A stretch of DNA of 64,000 nt from assembly GCF_002000025.1 (NCBI RefSeq), contig NZ_MUZV01000006.1:62001-126000 (forward strand), read 5' to 3'. This DNA is from Cognaticolwellia aestuarii (GTDB lineage: Bacteria > Pseudomonadota > Gammaproteobacteria > Enterobacterales > Alteromonadaceae). Both the position numbers and the translations under genes were made by a program. Position 1 is the first letter of the stretch, and every line of letters starts with the position of its first letter. The notes under the pieces are model-generated. The model saw only the letters and a list, made by a program, of their open reading frames with translations. It did no database searches and had not been told where the DNA came from. This document shows, one piece after another, positions 45,843-56,930 of this stretch.

Positions 45843-48686
45843 CTATTGAAATATAGGCTTAATACGTGCCAAAAATTCAATATCTTGTTTGGTAAATTGA
45901 CCTAACATTAACCACTCAGTGAACTTAAGCGGTAAATCAATTGGTATACCTGAAGACATTTGTGCTTGCATTAAATTTACTTGTACTGTCATTCTATGCT
46001 GTTGCAATTCACTTGGCGAAGGAATACCAGCTAAAATTTCAAGTGCTAAAGTTGCTTCAGCTCGATCAACCACATCAGTATAGCTTGCAAGTTCTGTTAA
46101 CTTTTTCTGCCAAAAAATACTTAACTGAGGATAGTCAGGCTGCTCAGCAAAGCTTTGAGAATTTTCCATCGCATGTTCAAGCGTAGAAAATAAATAACCC
46201 CACAGGCGTTTTTCATCGGCAAGTTTAACCTCAACAATTTTCTGCTCTACCATTTTTATTTTGGCATTAATTTTCTTTTCAAGCGTTAGCATTTTGTTTT
46301 TTTGTTGAGCAACTTCTTGCGATAGACTTTGTAGCGATTGTAGATATTGTTGCAGCGTTGATAATTGCGTTAATTCAACAAATGTTGCATCGAGTGTAGC
46401 TAAACTATTAACAAACTCTGTCATTTTAGCGTTGGTTGTTGATTTATCCAATGCACTTTGTTGCTCACGCTTTGCGAAAATATCATCATTGATTTTTCGA
46501 AAGTTCTGCCAAAGTTTATTTTCTACTTTAGGCCCAGCATAACCTATATTACGCCATTGGGTTTGTAGATCTTTGACTTGCGCTACTGCAGCAAAAACAT
46601 CTTCTTCAGTAAGTAACTTTTCAGCAGACTTAATTAAGTTTTGTTTTTCGAACTTATTTTGTTGATGAAAACTTTTAATCGCAGACTTTACCGGTTGTAG
46701 TGCTAAAGTAAACTGGCTATTTACATCTTGATAAACTGCACGATCAACTTGACCTGCACTTTGCCACTGTTTAATTAATTGATTTAATTCTACTTCGACA
46801 TTTTTATAATCAATATCAGTTTCAGTTGTCTGTGTTATTTTTTCTGCAAGTAATTTTGCCTGTTCGACATATGATTGACGCATGACAAGGTGCTGTGCGC
46901 GAAGTTTTTCTTGCTCTGCAAAGTATAACCGACAAGGAGCAAAGGCAGTTTCACATAATTGATTAAACTCAGTATTTAAACTTTGTTCGGCATCATCATC
47001 GGCGTGGCCTAAACTATTCCAAGTTTTACGGTATTGCTTCACTTTTTCAGCTTGTTCATTAGGATTATCAAGTGGCGTGTCAACAATCGCTTTTATTTCA
47101 GCTAAAAGTTTTTGCTTACGCGGTGTCGCAATGTAATGCTCCCAATCTGCCAATTCAGCAATTTTTTCGTTAATTGCGTCATAATCTTTTTGGATGCGGT
47201 GCTGCTGTTGTTCAGATAAAGCATTAAATAATTGCTTAGCCTTTTTGAAAACACCAAAAGCAACATTATATTTTCCAGCACCAATCAGTCGTTTAACATC
47301 ATGTAATTTTTTCTGTGTGGCTGAAAACTCTTGTTTTTGCTGTTGCTGCAATGGCTTTAATGCTTCACGCCATTTTTTTTGAATTTCTTGTGCTGAAGAT
47401 TTGATCGAATCAGGTAAACTACCTGAAGCTTTCTTCTCTGCATCTTTCCAGTTTGTTAGCCACTGCTGATAAATGGCCAGACGTTCATTCATTTCTACAA
47501 CAGTTGTTGGTAATGCTAACTGAGATATTTTTGAAATTAAATGGGTCGCGTCGCTTACCGATTGTGCTATTTCAGGTAATTGCTGTAATTTTTGTTGTTG
47601 CTGACAAATTTTTGTAATGAAAGCATTTTGCTCATCTTTGATCAGCACTGAAGCAATTATTTCGCTGGTTAACTTGTCAAACAACGTCTGGTACTGTTGT
47701 TCATCAATTTCTTCATTCTCAAAAATACTGGTTGTTAACGTTTGATCAATAATAGCGAGTGTTTTTTCGAAATGTTGTCGGGCTTGCTGTTTTTTCTCAT
47801 CAAGTTCACGGGCAATTTCTGCTTGTGCATGTTGCTCAGCCTTGACAGCAAATAATTTATCAAGCTGTGCTAATATCGTGGCTTTTTTAGCCGTAAAGCT
47901 ATTAACTTCATCTGTTAAAAAGCAATCAAATTCTCGAGCTAAAGCTTGCCACTCATCAACCAATTGACCACGTTTAGCTATATAGACTTGGTAATCATAT
48001 TGATCTTTTAATGCTTGTAGCTTAGCTAGCACTAGATTAATTTTTTTGCGTAATACAATCGGTTGTTCGATAGCAAACTGTAAACGACTTATTTTATCTG
48101 TAAGTTGCTCTGTTATATCAGCATAAGTAGATTTTTTCTTTAATTTTTCTAATAGCTCTATATCGTCTACTTTATCGATAATATATTGCTGAACTTCTAT
48201 ATTTTGCTTTTGGCTAAACAGGTTTAATAACAAGTGGGGTTTTAATGTTAGCTTAGTGCCTACTTCGTCCTTACTTTTATTGGCTATTTTTTCAAATAAG
48301 GCGATAACCAAATTACTGTTTTCGGCTATTTTTAACCAATCTTCATATAAACTATAGTGATTATAAGTTGCAATGTAAGCGAGTTTCTCTTGCTCTGAAA
48401 TCTTTATTTCATCTTGTCCGGTGAGGATTGCAGCAATCTTTTTACCGGCATACTGCTTAATCTTGGCCATTGAATTTTCTTGGCTATGCTTTAACCAAGA
48501 TTGATAACTGGCTAGTTTAATTAACGCGGCACGTCGAACATTTTCATTTTCATCATCGCAGGCAAGTTGAGCAATAATTTCACGTTGTTCTGGCTGTTCA
48601 ATTGATAAATTATTATTGATGGCTTCGACACGCACACTACTATCTTTGTGTTGCCATTTCTTTTTTAAAAACTTAGAAAAAATCAT
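45843..48686 (-). CDS. Large DUF349 coiled-coil protein
   Basis: The product has 947 residues. The N-terminal 100 look like a HEAT-type pair (DENENVRRAALIKLASYQSW). From about residue 220 on, it is charged and helical, with several DUF349 units marked by Trp: LNQLIKQWQSAGQVDRAVYQ, VKDLQTQWRNIGYAGPKVEN and VKQYRKTWNSLGHADDDAEQ. Such proteins are cytosolic and of unknown role. It overlaps yeaC by 4 bp and is probably translated from the same mRNA. Confidence 0.88.
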   Translation of the reverse strand: MIFSKFLKKKWQHKDSSVRVEAINNNLSIEQPEQREIIAQLACDDENENVRRAALIKLASYQSWLKHSQENSMAKIKQYAGKKIAAILTGQDEIKISEQEKLAYIATYNHYSLYEDWLKIAENSNLVIALFEKIANKSKDEVGTKLTLKPHLLLNLFSQKQNIEVQQYIIDKVDDIELLEKLKKKSTYADITEQLTDKISRLQFAIEQPIVLRKKINLVLAKLQALKDQYDYQVYIAKRGQLVDEWQALAREFDCFLTDEVNSFTAKKATILAQLDKLFAVKAEQHAQAEIARELDEKKQQARQHFEKTLAIIDQTLTTSIFENEEIDEQQYQTLFDKLTSEIIASVLIKDEQNAFITKICQQQQKLQQLPEIAQSVSDATHLISKISQLALPTTVVEMNERLAIYQQWLTNWKDAEKKASGSLPDSIKSSAQEIQKKWREALKPLQQQQKQEFSATQKKLHDVKRLIGAGKYNVAFGVFKKAKQLFNALSEQQQHRIQKDYDAINEKIAELADWEHYIATPRKQKLLAEIKAIVDTPLDNPNEQAEKVKQYRKTWNSLGHADDDAEQSLNTEFNQLCETAFAPCRLYFAEQEKLRAQHLVMRQSYVEQAKLLAEKITQTTETDIDYKNVEVELNQLIKQWQSAGQVDRAVYQDVNSQFTLALQPVKSAIKSFHQQNKFEKQNLIKSAEKLLTEEDVFAAVAQVKDLQTQWRNIGYAGPKVENKLWQNFRKINDDIFAKREQQSALDKSTTNAKMTEFVNSLATLDATFVELTQLSTLQQYLQSLQSLSQEVAQQKNKMLTLEKKINAKIKMVEQKIVEVKLADEKRLWGYLFSTLEHAMENSQSFAEQPDYPQLSIFWQKKLTELASYTDVVDRAEATLALEILAGIPSPSELQQHRMTVQVNLMQAQMSSGIPIDLPLKFTEWLMLGQFTKQDIEFLARIKPIFQ

Positions 48687-48967
48687 AGATTTGAAAACCT
48701 AGCAATATCATTGCTATCTAACGCAGGGGGAAAATCTGAACGTAGTTCACTTTTTGATTTAATAATCATCTCGCCTTTAGGGCCAATTGACAATGTTTGA
48801 TCAGAGTTTAAATGTTTAGATTGGTAAGCCATGGTAATTTGTACAGCGGTCATTTGTTGTTCTTTATCAACAGGTGTTCCTTCTGGCCATTTACCTGTTT
48901 CAGCGGCACACTTTAAACGCATGTACATTTCTTCTGACATAGTGTCAACTAACTGAATTATATCCAT
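48683..48967 (-). CDS. yeaC: YeaC family protein (DUF1315)
   Basis: The product has 94 residues, similar in size and pattern to E. coli YeaC: a leading MSEEMYMRLKCAAETGKWPE, QMTAVQITMAYQSKHL and the tail KGEMIIKSKSELRSDF. Function unknown. First gene of a two-gene unit with the DUF349 protein. Confidence 0.9.
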   Translation of the reverse strand: MDIIQLVDTMSEEMYMRLKCAAETGKWPEGTPVDKEQQMTAVQITMAYQSKHLNSDQTLSIGPKGEMIIKSKSELRSDFPPALDSNDIARFSNL

Positions 48968-48991
48968 GATAATCTCTTTAAATAATGTTGG

Positions 48992-49321
48992 TTACGCTTG
49001 GTTACGCTTGGTTAATATAAGTCTGACTCGCGTCACAATGTAGAGTATAAACCCTAAAATAGTACTGGTGATAGCACTGACATATTGCCAAGTGCCGGGT
49101 TGAGCATCTTGCCAATACAGAAAAAGGAAACCACCACAAAATAACAACATGGCGATAAAAGAATGATTCATTAATTGTTGCGATTTTTTTACCGCATTTA
49201 CACGCTTTAAACTCGCTATTTTATCTGCGTCCAATTCCGTTAAATCAAGCTGACAATGATGACATGATTTAACTTTATCAGAAATTTTTTTCTTACAATT
49301 AGGGCAATTGATAACGGCCAT
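48992..49321 (-). CDS. Small zinc-ribbon membrane protein
   Basis: The product has 109 residues. The N terminus is a zinc ribbon (CPNCKKKISDKVKSCHHC: CxxC-x12-CxxC). Two membrane segments follow (FIAMLLFCGGFLFLYW and AITSTILGFILYIVTRV). The family is common but uncharacterised. It lies 24 bp before yeaC on the same strand and so heads that group. Confidence 0.8.
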   Translation of the reverse strand: MAVINCPNCKKKISDKVKSCHHCQLDLTELDADKIASLKRVNAVKKSQQLMNHSFIAMLLFCGGFLFLYWQDAQPGTWQYVSAITSTILGFILYIVTRVRLILTKRNQA

Positions 49322-49353
49322 TTATTCACCTCTTTTTCGACGCTATATTTTAC

Positions 49354-49386
49354 CTAAAAAAAACACCCTTGCGGGCGTTTTTTTTC
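49354..49386. terminator. Intrinsic terminator (AGCS symporter side)
   Basis: AACACCC-TTG-CGGGCGTT, with A and T runs of seven or more on both sides and one mismatched pair. It separates the start of the zinc-ribbon gene from the end of the symporter gene; on the minus strand it terminates the symporter only if that ends at 49399, as seen. Confidence 0.75.
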
Positions 49387-49398
49387 AGTAAATAACAA

Positions 49399-50895
49399 TT
49401 ATTTTTTATTTTGTTGTTCTAGACGCTTTTCCCAGAAATCAGCATTTTCAATTTCCAGACTTTTTGGATCAAAAGTATAATTATCAACACCTTCTTTTTG
49501 CTGTCTTTCATAATCTTTTAAAGCTTTTACTGCAGGCTTTGCCATAAAGAAAATGACGATGATACCAATAATATTTAACCAAGCCATCATACCAACACCA
49601 ACATCACCCATACCCCATGCAACATCAGCGGCTTTAACCGTTCCGTAAAAAGTAGCTGTCATGATCAATACTTTTAATGCAAATGTTAATGCTGGTATGT
49701 TAAAGGTACGTTTAATGTATGAAACATTATTTTCAGCAATAAAGTAATACGCTAAAATAGTAGTAAATGCGAAGAAAAACAATGCAATAGCAATAAATGG
49801 CTTACCAAATCCTGTCAACATACTTTCAACAGCAATTTGGGTAAAGGCTGGGCTATTAGCCGCAATATCGCCAGCAATATTTTGCACGATAAAGCTTGCT
49901 TCACCTTCTAATCTGACATTATAAGACTGTGTGATCAAAATCATAAAGGCGGTGGCTGTACAAACAAATAACGTATCTATGTATACAGAAAATGCCTGTA
50001 CCAAACCTTGTTGTGCGGGATGGTCAACTTCAGCTGCCGCTGCCGCATGAGGTCCTGTACCTTGACCTGCTTCATTAGAGTACACACCACGTTTAACACC
50101 CCAACCAATTGCAGCACCTACGCCAGCCATTGGTGTGAAGGCGTCTGTAATAATCAGCATAAATACGTCAGGTAAACGATCAATATGTAAGAAAATCATC
50201 ACACAAGCGATAATGATATACGCCAAGGCCATAAAAGGTACAACAACTTGAGTGAAGCTCGCAATACGCTTAACGCCACCAAAAATGATAAAACCTAGTA
50301 TAAGGACAATAAATACCGCAGTGTATAACTTCGTCATAGCAATAGGTCCAAGCGCAGTATCAACGATATTACCACTACCAAAAACCATGGTTACCGCTTC
50401 ACCAATACTATTAGATTGTACTGTGGGAAGTAGTGCACCACAGGCAATAATAGTTGCTATGGCAAATATCCAAGCATACCATTTTTGTCCCATCGCTTTT
50501 TCAATGTAATAGGCGGGACCACCACGGTATAAACCGTCTTGCTCTTCTTTGTAAATTTGCGCATTAGTTGATTCAATGTATGCCGTTGCTGCACCGAAAA
50601 ATGCCACCACCCACATCCAAAAAACAGCACCAGGGCCACCAAAACCAATAGCCGCAGCAACACCGGCAATATTACCTGTACCAACACGGCCCGATAATGA
50701 CACAGCCAAGGCTTGGAAAGATGAAATCCCCTGCTTTGAACTTTTACCTGATAGCAACAGGCGCCACATTTCTCGGAAATGTCTGATTTGAACAAATCGA
50801 GTGATAACCGAAAAAAACAGTCCGGTACCCAAGCAAAGATAAATCAATGCTGGGCTCCAGATAATATTATTTAATGAATTTACAATTTCCTGCAC
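49399..50895 (-). CDS. Sodium:alanine symporter, AGCS family
   Basis: The product has 498 residues and about ten membrane helices. Family motifs: FQALAVSLSGRVGTGNIAGV, IGFGGPGAVFWMW, YRGGPAYYIEKAMG and GVYSNEAGQGTGPHAAAAAE. It imports alanine or glycine with Na+, in keeping with a marine host. Single gene with its own terminator. Confidence 0.94.
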   Translation of the reverse strand: MQEIVNSLNNIIWSPALIYLCLGTGLFFSVITRFVQIRHFREMWRLLLSGKSSKQGISSFQALAVSLSGRVGTGNIAGVAAAIGFGGPGAVFWMWVVAFFGAATAYIESTNAQIYKEEQDGLYRGGPAYYIEKAMGQKWYAWIFAIATIIACGALLPTVQSNSIGEAVTMVFGSGNIVDTALGPIAMTKLYTAVFIVLILGFIIFGGVKRIASFTQVVVPFMALAYIIIACVMIFLHIDRLPDVFMLIITDAFTPMAGVGAAIGWGVKRGVYSNEAGQGTGPHAAAAAEVDHPAQQGLVQAFSVYIDTLFVCTATAFMILITQSYNVRLEGEASFIVQNIAGDIAANSPAFTQIAVESMLTGFGKPFIAIALFFFAFTTILAYYFIAENNVSYIKRTFNIPALTFALKVLIMTATFYGTVKAADVAWGMGDVGVGMMAWLNIIGIIVIFFMAKPAVKALKDYERQQKEGVDNYTFDPKSLEIENADFWEKRLEQQNKK

Positions 50896-50969
50896 TATAG
50901 ACCCCTAGTTATTATTATTTTTGTAAAGTTAGTTTTGCTTCGTAAAATATTGTTATCTACTTTGCTGAT

Positions 50970-52097
50970 CTAGCGTAAGTCATCAACCACATGATAAATA
51001 GCGGTTAAAAAATCTCGCCCAAACAAACTACTGCGCTCATCAGACCAACCAACACTATAATCAGGTAACAAATCATTGTCTTTAAACGGCATTTCAACAG
51101 TGTAAGCTAAACACTTAAATTGTTCACCCACCCAATTAGACGCAACAGTTAAGTTAGCTTGGCCTGGCTCGTCTTTATCGTAGCCTTTGTCATCTTGGAA
51201 TTCAGGGGTAATAGCGAGCAGTACATTTTTAAATTTTTCTTCAAGTCCTTGTATGCGCTCATCATACGAAGGAATACCTTCACAACCGGCTACAAAATTG
51301 AAAGGTAATGCTTCATCACCATGAATATCTAAATGCATATCAACACCTGTTGCTAACATTTTTTCACGGACAAGATAAACTTCAGGGCTATTTTCCATTG
51401 ATGGTGTTTGCCATTCTCGGTTTAAGTTAACACCTTTAGCATTGGTACGAAGATGGCCACGAGCTGAACCATCAGGATTCATATTTGGTACTAAATAAAA
51501 CACAGCGCTATTGAGTAATGAGCGCGCAACACCATCATCTTCGTCGAGTAAGCGGTCGATAAAACCTTCCATAAACCACTCAGCCATACTTTCACCCGGA
51601 TGTTGGCGTGCGGTTAACCAAATAACTTTTTTACCTTCACTCTCTTCACCCACTTTTAACACCGACATATCTCGACCATCAAGTGTTTGACCTAATACTT
51701 GCAACTGACAGTCAATATCTAATTGTGCGTTGTGAAGCAGATCTTGGTGGCGTTCGTAACTGTATGGAGCGAAGTAAGCAAAATAAGTTGCATCAAACTC
51801 AGGAGTAAACTTAATTGTTAACTTTTCCCCATCGAACTCTGTTGGTACGCGAAACCAATGTTGGCGATCATGAGAAGCCACTGCTTGATAATTTTCCCAG
51901 CCTTCTACATAAGCTGACTTGCCGGCATTAGTTAAATGCATAACATGTTCAACATGTTCAGTATTGTGCAGTTTAAAATGAAACCATTGGTAGAATTCTG
52001 ATTGATGATCTTTTTTAATTGCTAATTCGATATTGCTTGGGTCTTGTGCTGAGATAACATCGATATTACCTGAGTCAAAATTTGCTGAAATTTGCAT
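50970..52097 (-). CDS. M14 zinc carboxypeptidase, cytosolic carboxypeptidase-like
   Basis: The product has 375 residues. A beta-sandwich N terminus (residues 1-120) is followed by the M14 core: TARQHPGESMAEWFMEGF (His and Glu ligands), MNPDGSARGHLRTNAKGVNLNR, MHLDIHGDEALP with the third ligand, and VEMPFKD with the catalytic Glu. This order is that of the AGBL/CCP subfamily. No signal peptide, so it is cytosolic. Substrate unknown; in eukaryotes relatives trim tubulin glutamates. Confidence 0.9.
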   Translation of the reverse strand: MQISANFDSGNIDVISAQDPSNIELAIKKDHQSEFYQWFHFKLHNTEHVEHVMHLTNAGKSAYVEGWENYQAVASHDRQHWFRVPTEFDGEKLTIKFTPEFDATYFAYFAPYSYERHQDLLHNAQLDIDCQLQVLGQTLDGRDMSVLKVGEESEGKKVIWLTARQHPGESMAEWFMEGFIDRLLDEDDGVARSLLNSAVFYLVPNMNPDGSARGHLRTNAKGVNLNREWQTPSMENSPEVYLVREKMLATGVDMHLDIHGDEALPFNFVAGCEGIPSYDERIQGLEEKFKNVLLAITPEFQDDKGYDKDEPGQANLTVASNWVGEQFKCLAYTVEMPFKDNDLLPDYSVGWSDERSSLFGRDFLTAIYHVVDDLR

Positions 52098-52162
52098 AAG
52101 GCTGATTACTCATTATTTTTTTGATTGTCTTAGTGTACACAAACCAGTAAAAGATCAGAAGT

Positions 52163-52672
52163 CTAAAAAGTCCTTAAATACAGTCCGATTTCCGTAGAAT
52201 AGCCGAGAGAACGAGAAATAATGGTATTTTCTTCATTTAAAACGTAATAACTGGGATAACCCATGACTTTATATTCCATTTTTACTTGTTCATTACCTAG
52301 TACAACAGGAAAGGTTAATTGATGATTAGCAGTAAACTTTTTAACTTCTTCGACATCAACAAAGTCTAGCGCAACGGCAATAACATCTAAGTCGGGTGTT
52401 TTTTGATAAACTTTTTGTAAGTTCTCAATACTGAAATTACACACCTGACACCACGGCGCAAAAAAATAAACGATGGTTTTCTTACCGTTCGATTTTAATA
52501 CCATGTCTTGACCCATCATGGTTTTTAATTGCTGTGGTTTGGGCGTGATATGGTCACTGCTAGAAAGCATGCTGGTTTCTCGCAACATAGCAACTCCATT
52601 AAAAATAATTAGAAATACAACCGTTTGTATTAAAAGACTGCGTAACAAAATAAAATGTCCCAATAAAATCAC
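52163..52672 (-). CDS. Membrane-anchored thioredoxin-like protein (TlpA/ScsD type)
   Basis: The product has 169 residues. An N-terminal membrane segment (LIQTVVFLIIFNGVAML) anchors a periplasmic thioredoxin fold with the active site FAPWCQVCNFS (WCxxC) and the cis-Pro in VMGYPSYYVLN. It is a likely thiol-disulfide reductase. It is on the same strand as the urease cluster but 108 bp after the small membrane gene, so linkage is uncertain. Confidence 0.88.
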   Translation of the reverse strand: MILLGHFILLRSLLIQTVVFLIIFNGVAMLRETSMLSSSDHITPKPQQLKTMMGQDMVLKSNGKKTIVYFFAPWCQVCNFSIENLQKVYQKTPDLDVIAVALDFVDVEEVKKFTANHQLTFPVVLGNEQVKMEYKVMGYPSYYVLNEENTIISRSLGYSTEIGLYLRTF

Positions 52673-52780
52673 TTGATAGTTATTAAGACCTGATAAGTGA
52701 TTTTATTGTTCATCATGCGATTAAAAATATCGCTTATTGCACCAAATTAACTCTTTAAAGCGAATAAACCCTTCAACACA

Positions 52781-52969
52781 CTATTGTTCTTGTGACTTTT
52801 TAGCCCGAAACCACACGTATGCCTTATAAATCACCACAACAAATAATGTCCAAAAGGCAAAATGGTAAAGTGCATGAATACTGCCCTCGCCTAGTGCATG
52901 ATCAGTATGTGCAAAAGCGGCCGATGAAAAAAGGCCAATAAAGCTGATAAATAATGTCAATAATTTCAT
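52781..52969 (-). CDS. Small His-containing membrane protein downstream of ureG
   Basis: The product has 62 residues. A signal-like N terminus (LLTLFISFIGLFSSAAFA) is followed by HTDHALGEGSIHALYH, rich in His, and a membrane helix (FAFWTLFVVVIYKAYVWF). It lies 65 bp after ureG on the same strand, so it is probably part of the urease transcript. The His residues facing the periplasm could bind nickel; this is inference. Family not recognised. Confidence 0.6.
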   Translation of the reverse strand: MKLLTLFISFIGLFSSAAFAHTDHALGEGSIHALYHFAFWTLFVVVIYKAYVWFRAKKSQEQ

Positions 52970-53034
52970 AAAAAGTCCTTAATTTAGTTACTTGTAAATC
53001 GTACTATGGGTTTTATTTTTATCATACTGTGTGC

Positions 53035-53646
53035 CTACACTCTCAACATACCTTCAGTTTCGATAAAGCTAATAATGTCACTGAGGCCTTGTTCGGTTTT
53101 CATATTGCTGAAGATAAAAGGCTTATCACCACGCATTTTTTTACTGTCTCTATCCATTACCTCAAGTGAGGCACCAACCAGCTCTGCTACATCGATTTTA
53201 TTAATAATTAATAAATCAGACTTAGTAATGCCCGGCCCACCTTTGCGTGGAATTTTATCACCTGCTGAAACGTCAATAACGTAAAGGGTTAAATCAGATA
53301 GCTCAGGACTGAATGTCGCACTTAAGTTATCACCGCCACTCTCTATTAAGACAAAGTCTAAATTGGGATGCAAACTTTGCAGTTCATCAATCGCTGCCAA
53401 ATTCATTGATGCATCTTCTCGAATAGCGGTATGTGGACAACCACCGGTTTCAACGCCCATGATCCTGTCAGCAGTAAGAGCACTATTTTTAGTTAAAAAT
53501 TCAGCGTCTTCTCGGGTGTAAATGTCATTGGTAACCACAGCAATATCGTATTTTTCGCGCAAGGCTAGACATAATTGTCGAAGTAATGCGGTTTTTCCTG
53601 AGCCTACAGGACCACCAACACCAATACGTAAAACTTGTTTTTTCAT
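53035..53646 (-). CDS. ureG: Urease accessory GTPase UreG
   Basis: The product has 203 residues. P-loop [17 protein letters not shown], the metal motif [14 protein letters not shown] (Cys-Pro-His) and [10 protein letters not shown] (base binding) are complete. It delivers nickel to apo-urease with UreE/F/D. Confidence 0.97.
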   Translation of the reverse strand: MKKQVLRIGVGGPVGSGKTALLRQLCLALREKYDIAVVTNDIYTREDAEFLTKNSALTADRIMGVETGGCPHTAIREDASMNLAAIDELQSLHPNLDFVLIESGGDNLSATFSPELSDLTLYVIDVSAGDKIPRKGGPGITKSDLLIINKIDVAELVGASLEVMDRDSKKMRGDKPFIFSNMKTEQGLSDIISFIETEGMLRV

Positions 53647-53681
53647 ATATTACTCTCTTATTATCTGGATAATGGCTGAGG

Positions 53682-54413
53682 TTAAGAGCGAAAAAGTCGT
53701 GTATATTGCGTTTCATGCCAAGCACTTGCCATGGCTAAGTGCGGTAAACTGGCACCAAGTTCGTCATCAGCAATACTATTTGCTTTTTCAATCAATAACG
53801 GGGTATTTTCTGTTAATTTAAATAATAAATTTTGTGCCTGAGTCTGCCCAAGCGGCACTAATTTTGTTGCCGCGGCTACCTGATTATCAATATATGTCCA
53901 GCAGTAACCGCTTTGCGCTGAAACTACATCAAGACGAAAAACATAGGCACAAAGTGCAAAGGCACTGACAAAGCTAATTTCCGCTAACGCGAATATCATT
54001 TGATATGCCTCGAGGTTAAGCGGTTCAAGTTGCTTAACTAATCGTATCAGTGCTTTACCCATGGCCAAGTCCGCGAGTAACAGTTCATGACTTTCTCGAC
54101 ATGCGATTAAATAATTATTCCAATAAGCAAATGCGTTTAAATCATTGGTAGATAAAGCAATAAATAAACGTTTTAAAATTGCTAGATCTGTTTGAGCAAT
54201 GCTCTGCTCTAAATTTATAGTTATCCAACTAGCTGTTGTTGTAACAGACGTTAACCACCCCTTTTCAACGGCGTACTCTAGCCCCTGTGAAAATGAAAAT
54301 CCGCCAACGGGTAAATTAGCACTACACAGCTGTAAAAGCCGATTAAGTTTAAGTGCTTCTGCTTGTGTCGCTTTGTGCACATTGGCAGACTTAGTGTGCA
54401 TGGGAATGCTCAT
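53682..54413 (-). CDS. ureF: Urease accessory protein UreF
   Basis: The frame opens at TTG 54449, but ATG 54413 ([10 protein letters not shown]) or ATG 54401 is more likely; both overlap the end of ureE. The body has [20 protein letters not shown] near the start, [18 protein letters not shown], and a helical C terminus, as in UreF. It acts with UreD and UreG as the activation scaffold. Start confidence is moderate. Confidence 0.9.
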   Translation of the reverse strand: MSIPMHTKSANVHKATQAEALKLNRLLQLCSANLPVGGFSFSQGLEYAVEKGWLTSVTTTASWITINLEQSIAQTDLAILKRLFIALSTNDLNAFAYWNNYLIACRESHELLLADLAMGKALIRLVKQLEPLNLEAYQMIFALAEISFVSAFALCAYVFRLDVVSAQSGYCWTYIDNQVAAATKLVPLGQTQAQNLLFKLTENTPLLIEKANSIADDELGASLPHLAMASAWHETQYTRLFRS

Positions 54414-54843
54414 GAGTACCGATAGCATAAGCACCATTTTCTGGTTCAAATATCGCTGGTGTTTTATCGATAGTTAAACCGTATTTTTGTGCAAGTGCTT
54501 CGAGTACATGATCAGGTTTAAAACGTAACCACAATTCACCAATTTGCATTGAGGTATGACGATTTCCTAAGTGATAACAGACTTTGCTAAATGTTAACCA
54601 ATCGTTTGCTATAGCCGTTGTTACTGGCTCAGCTTGCCCCTTTACCCTCATAAACTGTCCGCATTCAGTTTTTATGATTTCACCCACTAATAATGGCTGG
54701 CCACGCGCCATAAAAATACCAATGTCGGCACCACCATCAGTTTTAGCTTTAATGCGCGCTTTTTTCCGAGTGTCGTGATCTAGGGTAATTGAATCTGATA
54801 TTTCACTGTGAATATGATCAAAACGTTCATAGGCTTTTAGCAT
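54391..54843 (-). CDS. ureE: Urease nickel metallochaperone UreE
   Basis: A start at ATG 54843 is supported by AGGAAG 7 nt before it; the frame is open further upstream to 54906 but without a ribosome site. The product has 150 residues. It has the UreE fold with [12 protein letters not shown] and ends in a His-rich tail (GTHEHSHAH), the usual nickel-binding end. The stop overlaps the ureF start region. Confidence 0.94.
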   Translation of the reverse strand: MLKAYERFDHIHSEISDSITLDHDTRKKARIKAKTDGGADIGIFMARGQPLLVGEIIKTECGQFMRVKGQAEPVTTAIANDWLTFSKVCYHLGNRHTSMQIGELWLRFKPDHVLEALAQKYGLTIDKTPAIFEPENGAYAIGTHEHSHAH

Positions 54844-54854
54844 GTAATGTCTTC

Positions 54855-56558
54855 CTAAAATAAACAATAAAGTTGTGCAAGCGGCAAAGTGGTAGCAGGC
54901 GCACATGTCAGTAATTCATCATTTGCTCTAACCTCATAAGTTTGAGCATCAACCTCTATTTTAGGTTGCCAATTGTTATGAATCATATCCGCTTTAGAAA
55001 TGTTGCGCGTGTTTTTACAAGCAGAGACCATACGTGTCATGCCTATTTTCTCTGGTACTTTAGCGTCAATTGCAGCTTGTGACATAAAGGTCATCGATGT
55101 TTGTGCTGAAGCACTGCCATAAGCGCCAAACATTGGCCGGTAATAAACCGGTTGAGGCGTTGGGATTGACGCATTTGCATCACCCATAGGTGCGGCTGCG
55201 ATAAAGCCTGACTTTAAAATTAATGCCGGTTTTATAGCAAAAAATGCCGGCTTCCATAGCACTAAGTCAGCAAGTTTTCCGACTTCAATTGAACCAACTT
55301 CATGGCTAATACCATGACTAATCGCAGGATTTATTGTGTATTTAGCAATATAACGTTTGATTCGAAAGTTGTCGTTACGAGCAGTATCAGGTGCTAACGC
55401 ACCACGTTGTTGTTTCATTTTATGCGCGGTTTGCCAGGTACGGGTGATCATTTCACCCACGCGTCCCATTGCTTGCGAGTCAGAGGCGATCATGCTGATC
55501 GCACCTAAGTCATGCATAATATCTTCGGCTGCGATACTTTCTTTACGAATACGCGAGTCGGCAAAAGCGATATCTTCTGCAATAGAGGGATCTAAATGAT
55601 GACAAACCATCAACATATCTAAATGTTCATCTATGGTGTTAATGGTATAAGGCCTTGTCGGATTGGTAGAAGATGGTAAAACATTGGCTTCACCACAAGC
55701 ACGAATAATATCAGGAGAATGTCCTCCGCCTGCCCCCTCGGTATGATAGGTGTGTATTGTACGGCCATTAAAAGCGGCAAGTGTATCTTCTACAAAACCA
55801 GACTCATTGAGTGTATCGGTATGTATGGCAATTTGTACATCGTAGCGTTCGGCAACTGACAAACAATTATCAATTGCGGCAGGTGTTGTGCCCCAATCTT
55901 CATGCAACTTTAAACCACAAACGCCAGCTTCAATTTGCTCTTCAAGTGCAATAGGTAAACTGGCATTACCTTTCCCCAAAAAGCCAAAGTTCATCGGAAA
56001 ATCATTGGTGGCTTGCAACATTTTATAAATATTCCACGGTCCCGGCGTGCAGGTGGTTGCTTTAGTGCCTGTTGCTGGTCCAGTGCCACCACCAATCATA
56101 GTCGTCACCCCTGACATGAGTGCTTCGTCAATTTGTTGCGGACAGATAAAGTGAATATGTGCATCGATTCCACCTGCCGTTAAAATTTGTCCTTCGCCAG
56201 CAATAACTTCAGTACCTGGACCAATTTCAATATCAACATGGTCTTGAATATCTGGATTTCCTGCTTTACCAATCATGGCAATACGCCCATTTTTAATGCC
56301 AACATCCGCTTTAACAATACCCCAATGATCAACAATGAGCGCATTGGTGATCACTAAATCAACAGTTTCAAAACATGACGCTTGGCTTTGCCCCATACCA
56401 TCACGTATGACTTTGCCACCGCCAAATTTTACTTCTTCACCATATTGGGTAAAATCTTTTTCCACCTCTAACCATAAGTCGGTATCTGCCAAACGCACAC
56501 GGTCGCCGACGGTTGGTCCAAACATATGAGCATAGGAATGCTGATCAATACTCGCCAT
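54855..56558 (-). CDS. ureC: Urease subunit alpha
   Basis: The product has 567 residues, the standard length. Nickel ligands are seen in [12 protein letters not shown] and [11 protein letters not shown], the latter holding the carbamylated Lys, with the flap in [10 protein letters not shown]. It hydrolyses urea to ammonia and carbamate in the cytosol with UreA and UreB. It follows ureB by 2 bp and ends 11 bp before ureE. Confidence 0.98.
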   Translation of the reverse strand: MASIDQHSYAHMFGPTVGDRVRLADTDLWLEVEKDFTQYGEEVKFGGGKVIRDGMGQSQASCFETVDLVITNALIVDHWGIVKADVGIKNGRIAMIGKAGNPDIQDHVDIEIGPGTEVIAGEGQILTAGGIDAHIHFICPQQIDEALMSGVTTMIGGGTGPATGTKATTCTPGPWNIYKMLQATNDFPMNFGFLGKGNASLPIALEEQIEAGVCGLKLHEDWGTTPAAIDNCLSVAERYDVQIAIHTDTLNESGFVEDTLAAFNGRTIHTYHTEGAGGGHSPDIIRACGEANVLPSSTNPTRPYTINTIDEHLDMLMVCHHLDPSIAEDIAFADSRIRKESIAAEDIMHDLGAISMIASDSQAMGRVGEMITRTWQTAHKMKQQRGALAPDTARNDNFRIKRYIAKYTINPAISHGISHEVGSIEVGKLADLVLWKPAFFAIKPALILKSGFIAAAPMGDANASIPTPQPVYYRPMFGAYGSASAQTSMTFMSQAAIDAKVPEKIGMTRMVSACKNTRNISKADMIHNNWQPKIEVDAQTYEVRANDELLTCAPATTLPLAQLYCLF

Positions 56559-56560
56559 AA

Positions 56561-56866
56561 CTATAAATCTCCCTGTACGTCGCCACGAAAGCCAAATACC
56601 CGCTGTTTGCCACGATAAGCAACTAAGGTAACTTCACGTACTTGTCCAGGTTCAAACCTAACCGCTGTGCCAGAGGTAATATCTAAGCGACAACCTCGGG
56701 TGAGATTGCGATCAAAATGTAGTGCTGGGTTAACTTCATAAAAATGATAATGCGAACCAACTTGGATAGGTCGATCGCCTGTATTAGCAACCAATACGTT
56801 CAATTTGCTATAACCGACATTGAGTTCTCGATTACCGTTATCGGTTTTAATTTCACCTGGGATCAT
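56561..56866 (-). CDS. ureB: Urease subunit beta
   Basis: The product has 101 residues: [25 protein letters not shown], and [15 protein letters not shown] are the standard signatures. ureA and ureB are separate genes here, as in Klebsiella, not fused. Confidence 0.97.
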   Translation of the reverse strand: MIPGEIKTDNGNRELNVGYSKLNVLVANTGDRPIQVGSHYHFYEVNPALHFDRNLTRGCRLDITSGTAVRFEPGQVREVTLVAYRGKQRVFGFRGDVQGDL

Positions 56867-56930
56867 AGTTGCTCTCTTACAATGAATATTAATAAAGTTA
56901 AGCGCCTCATGTCAGGCGTTTACACGCCAT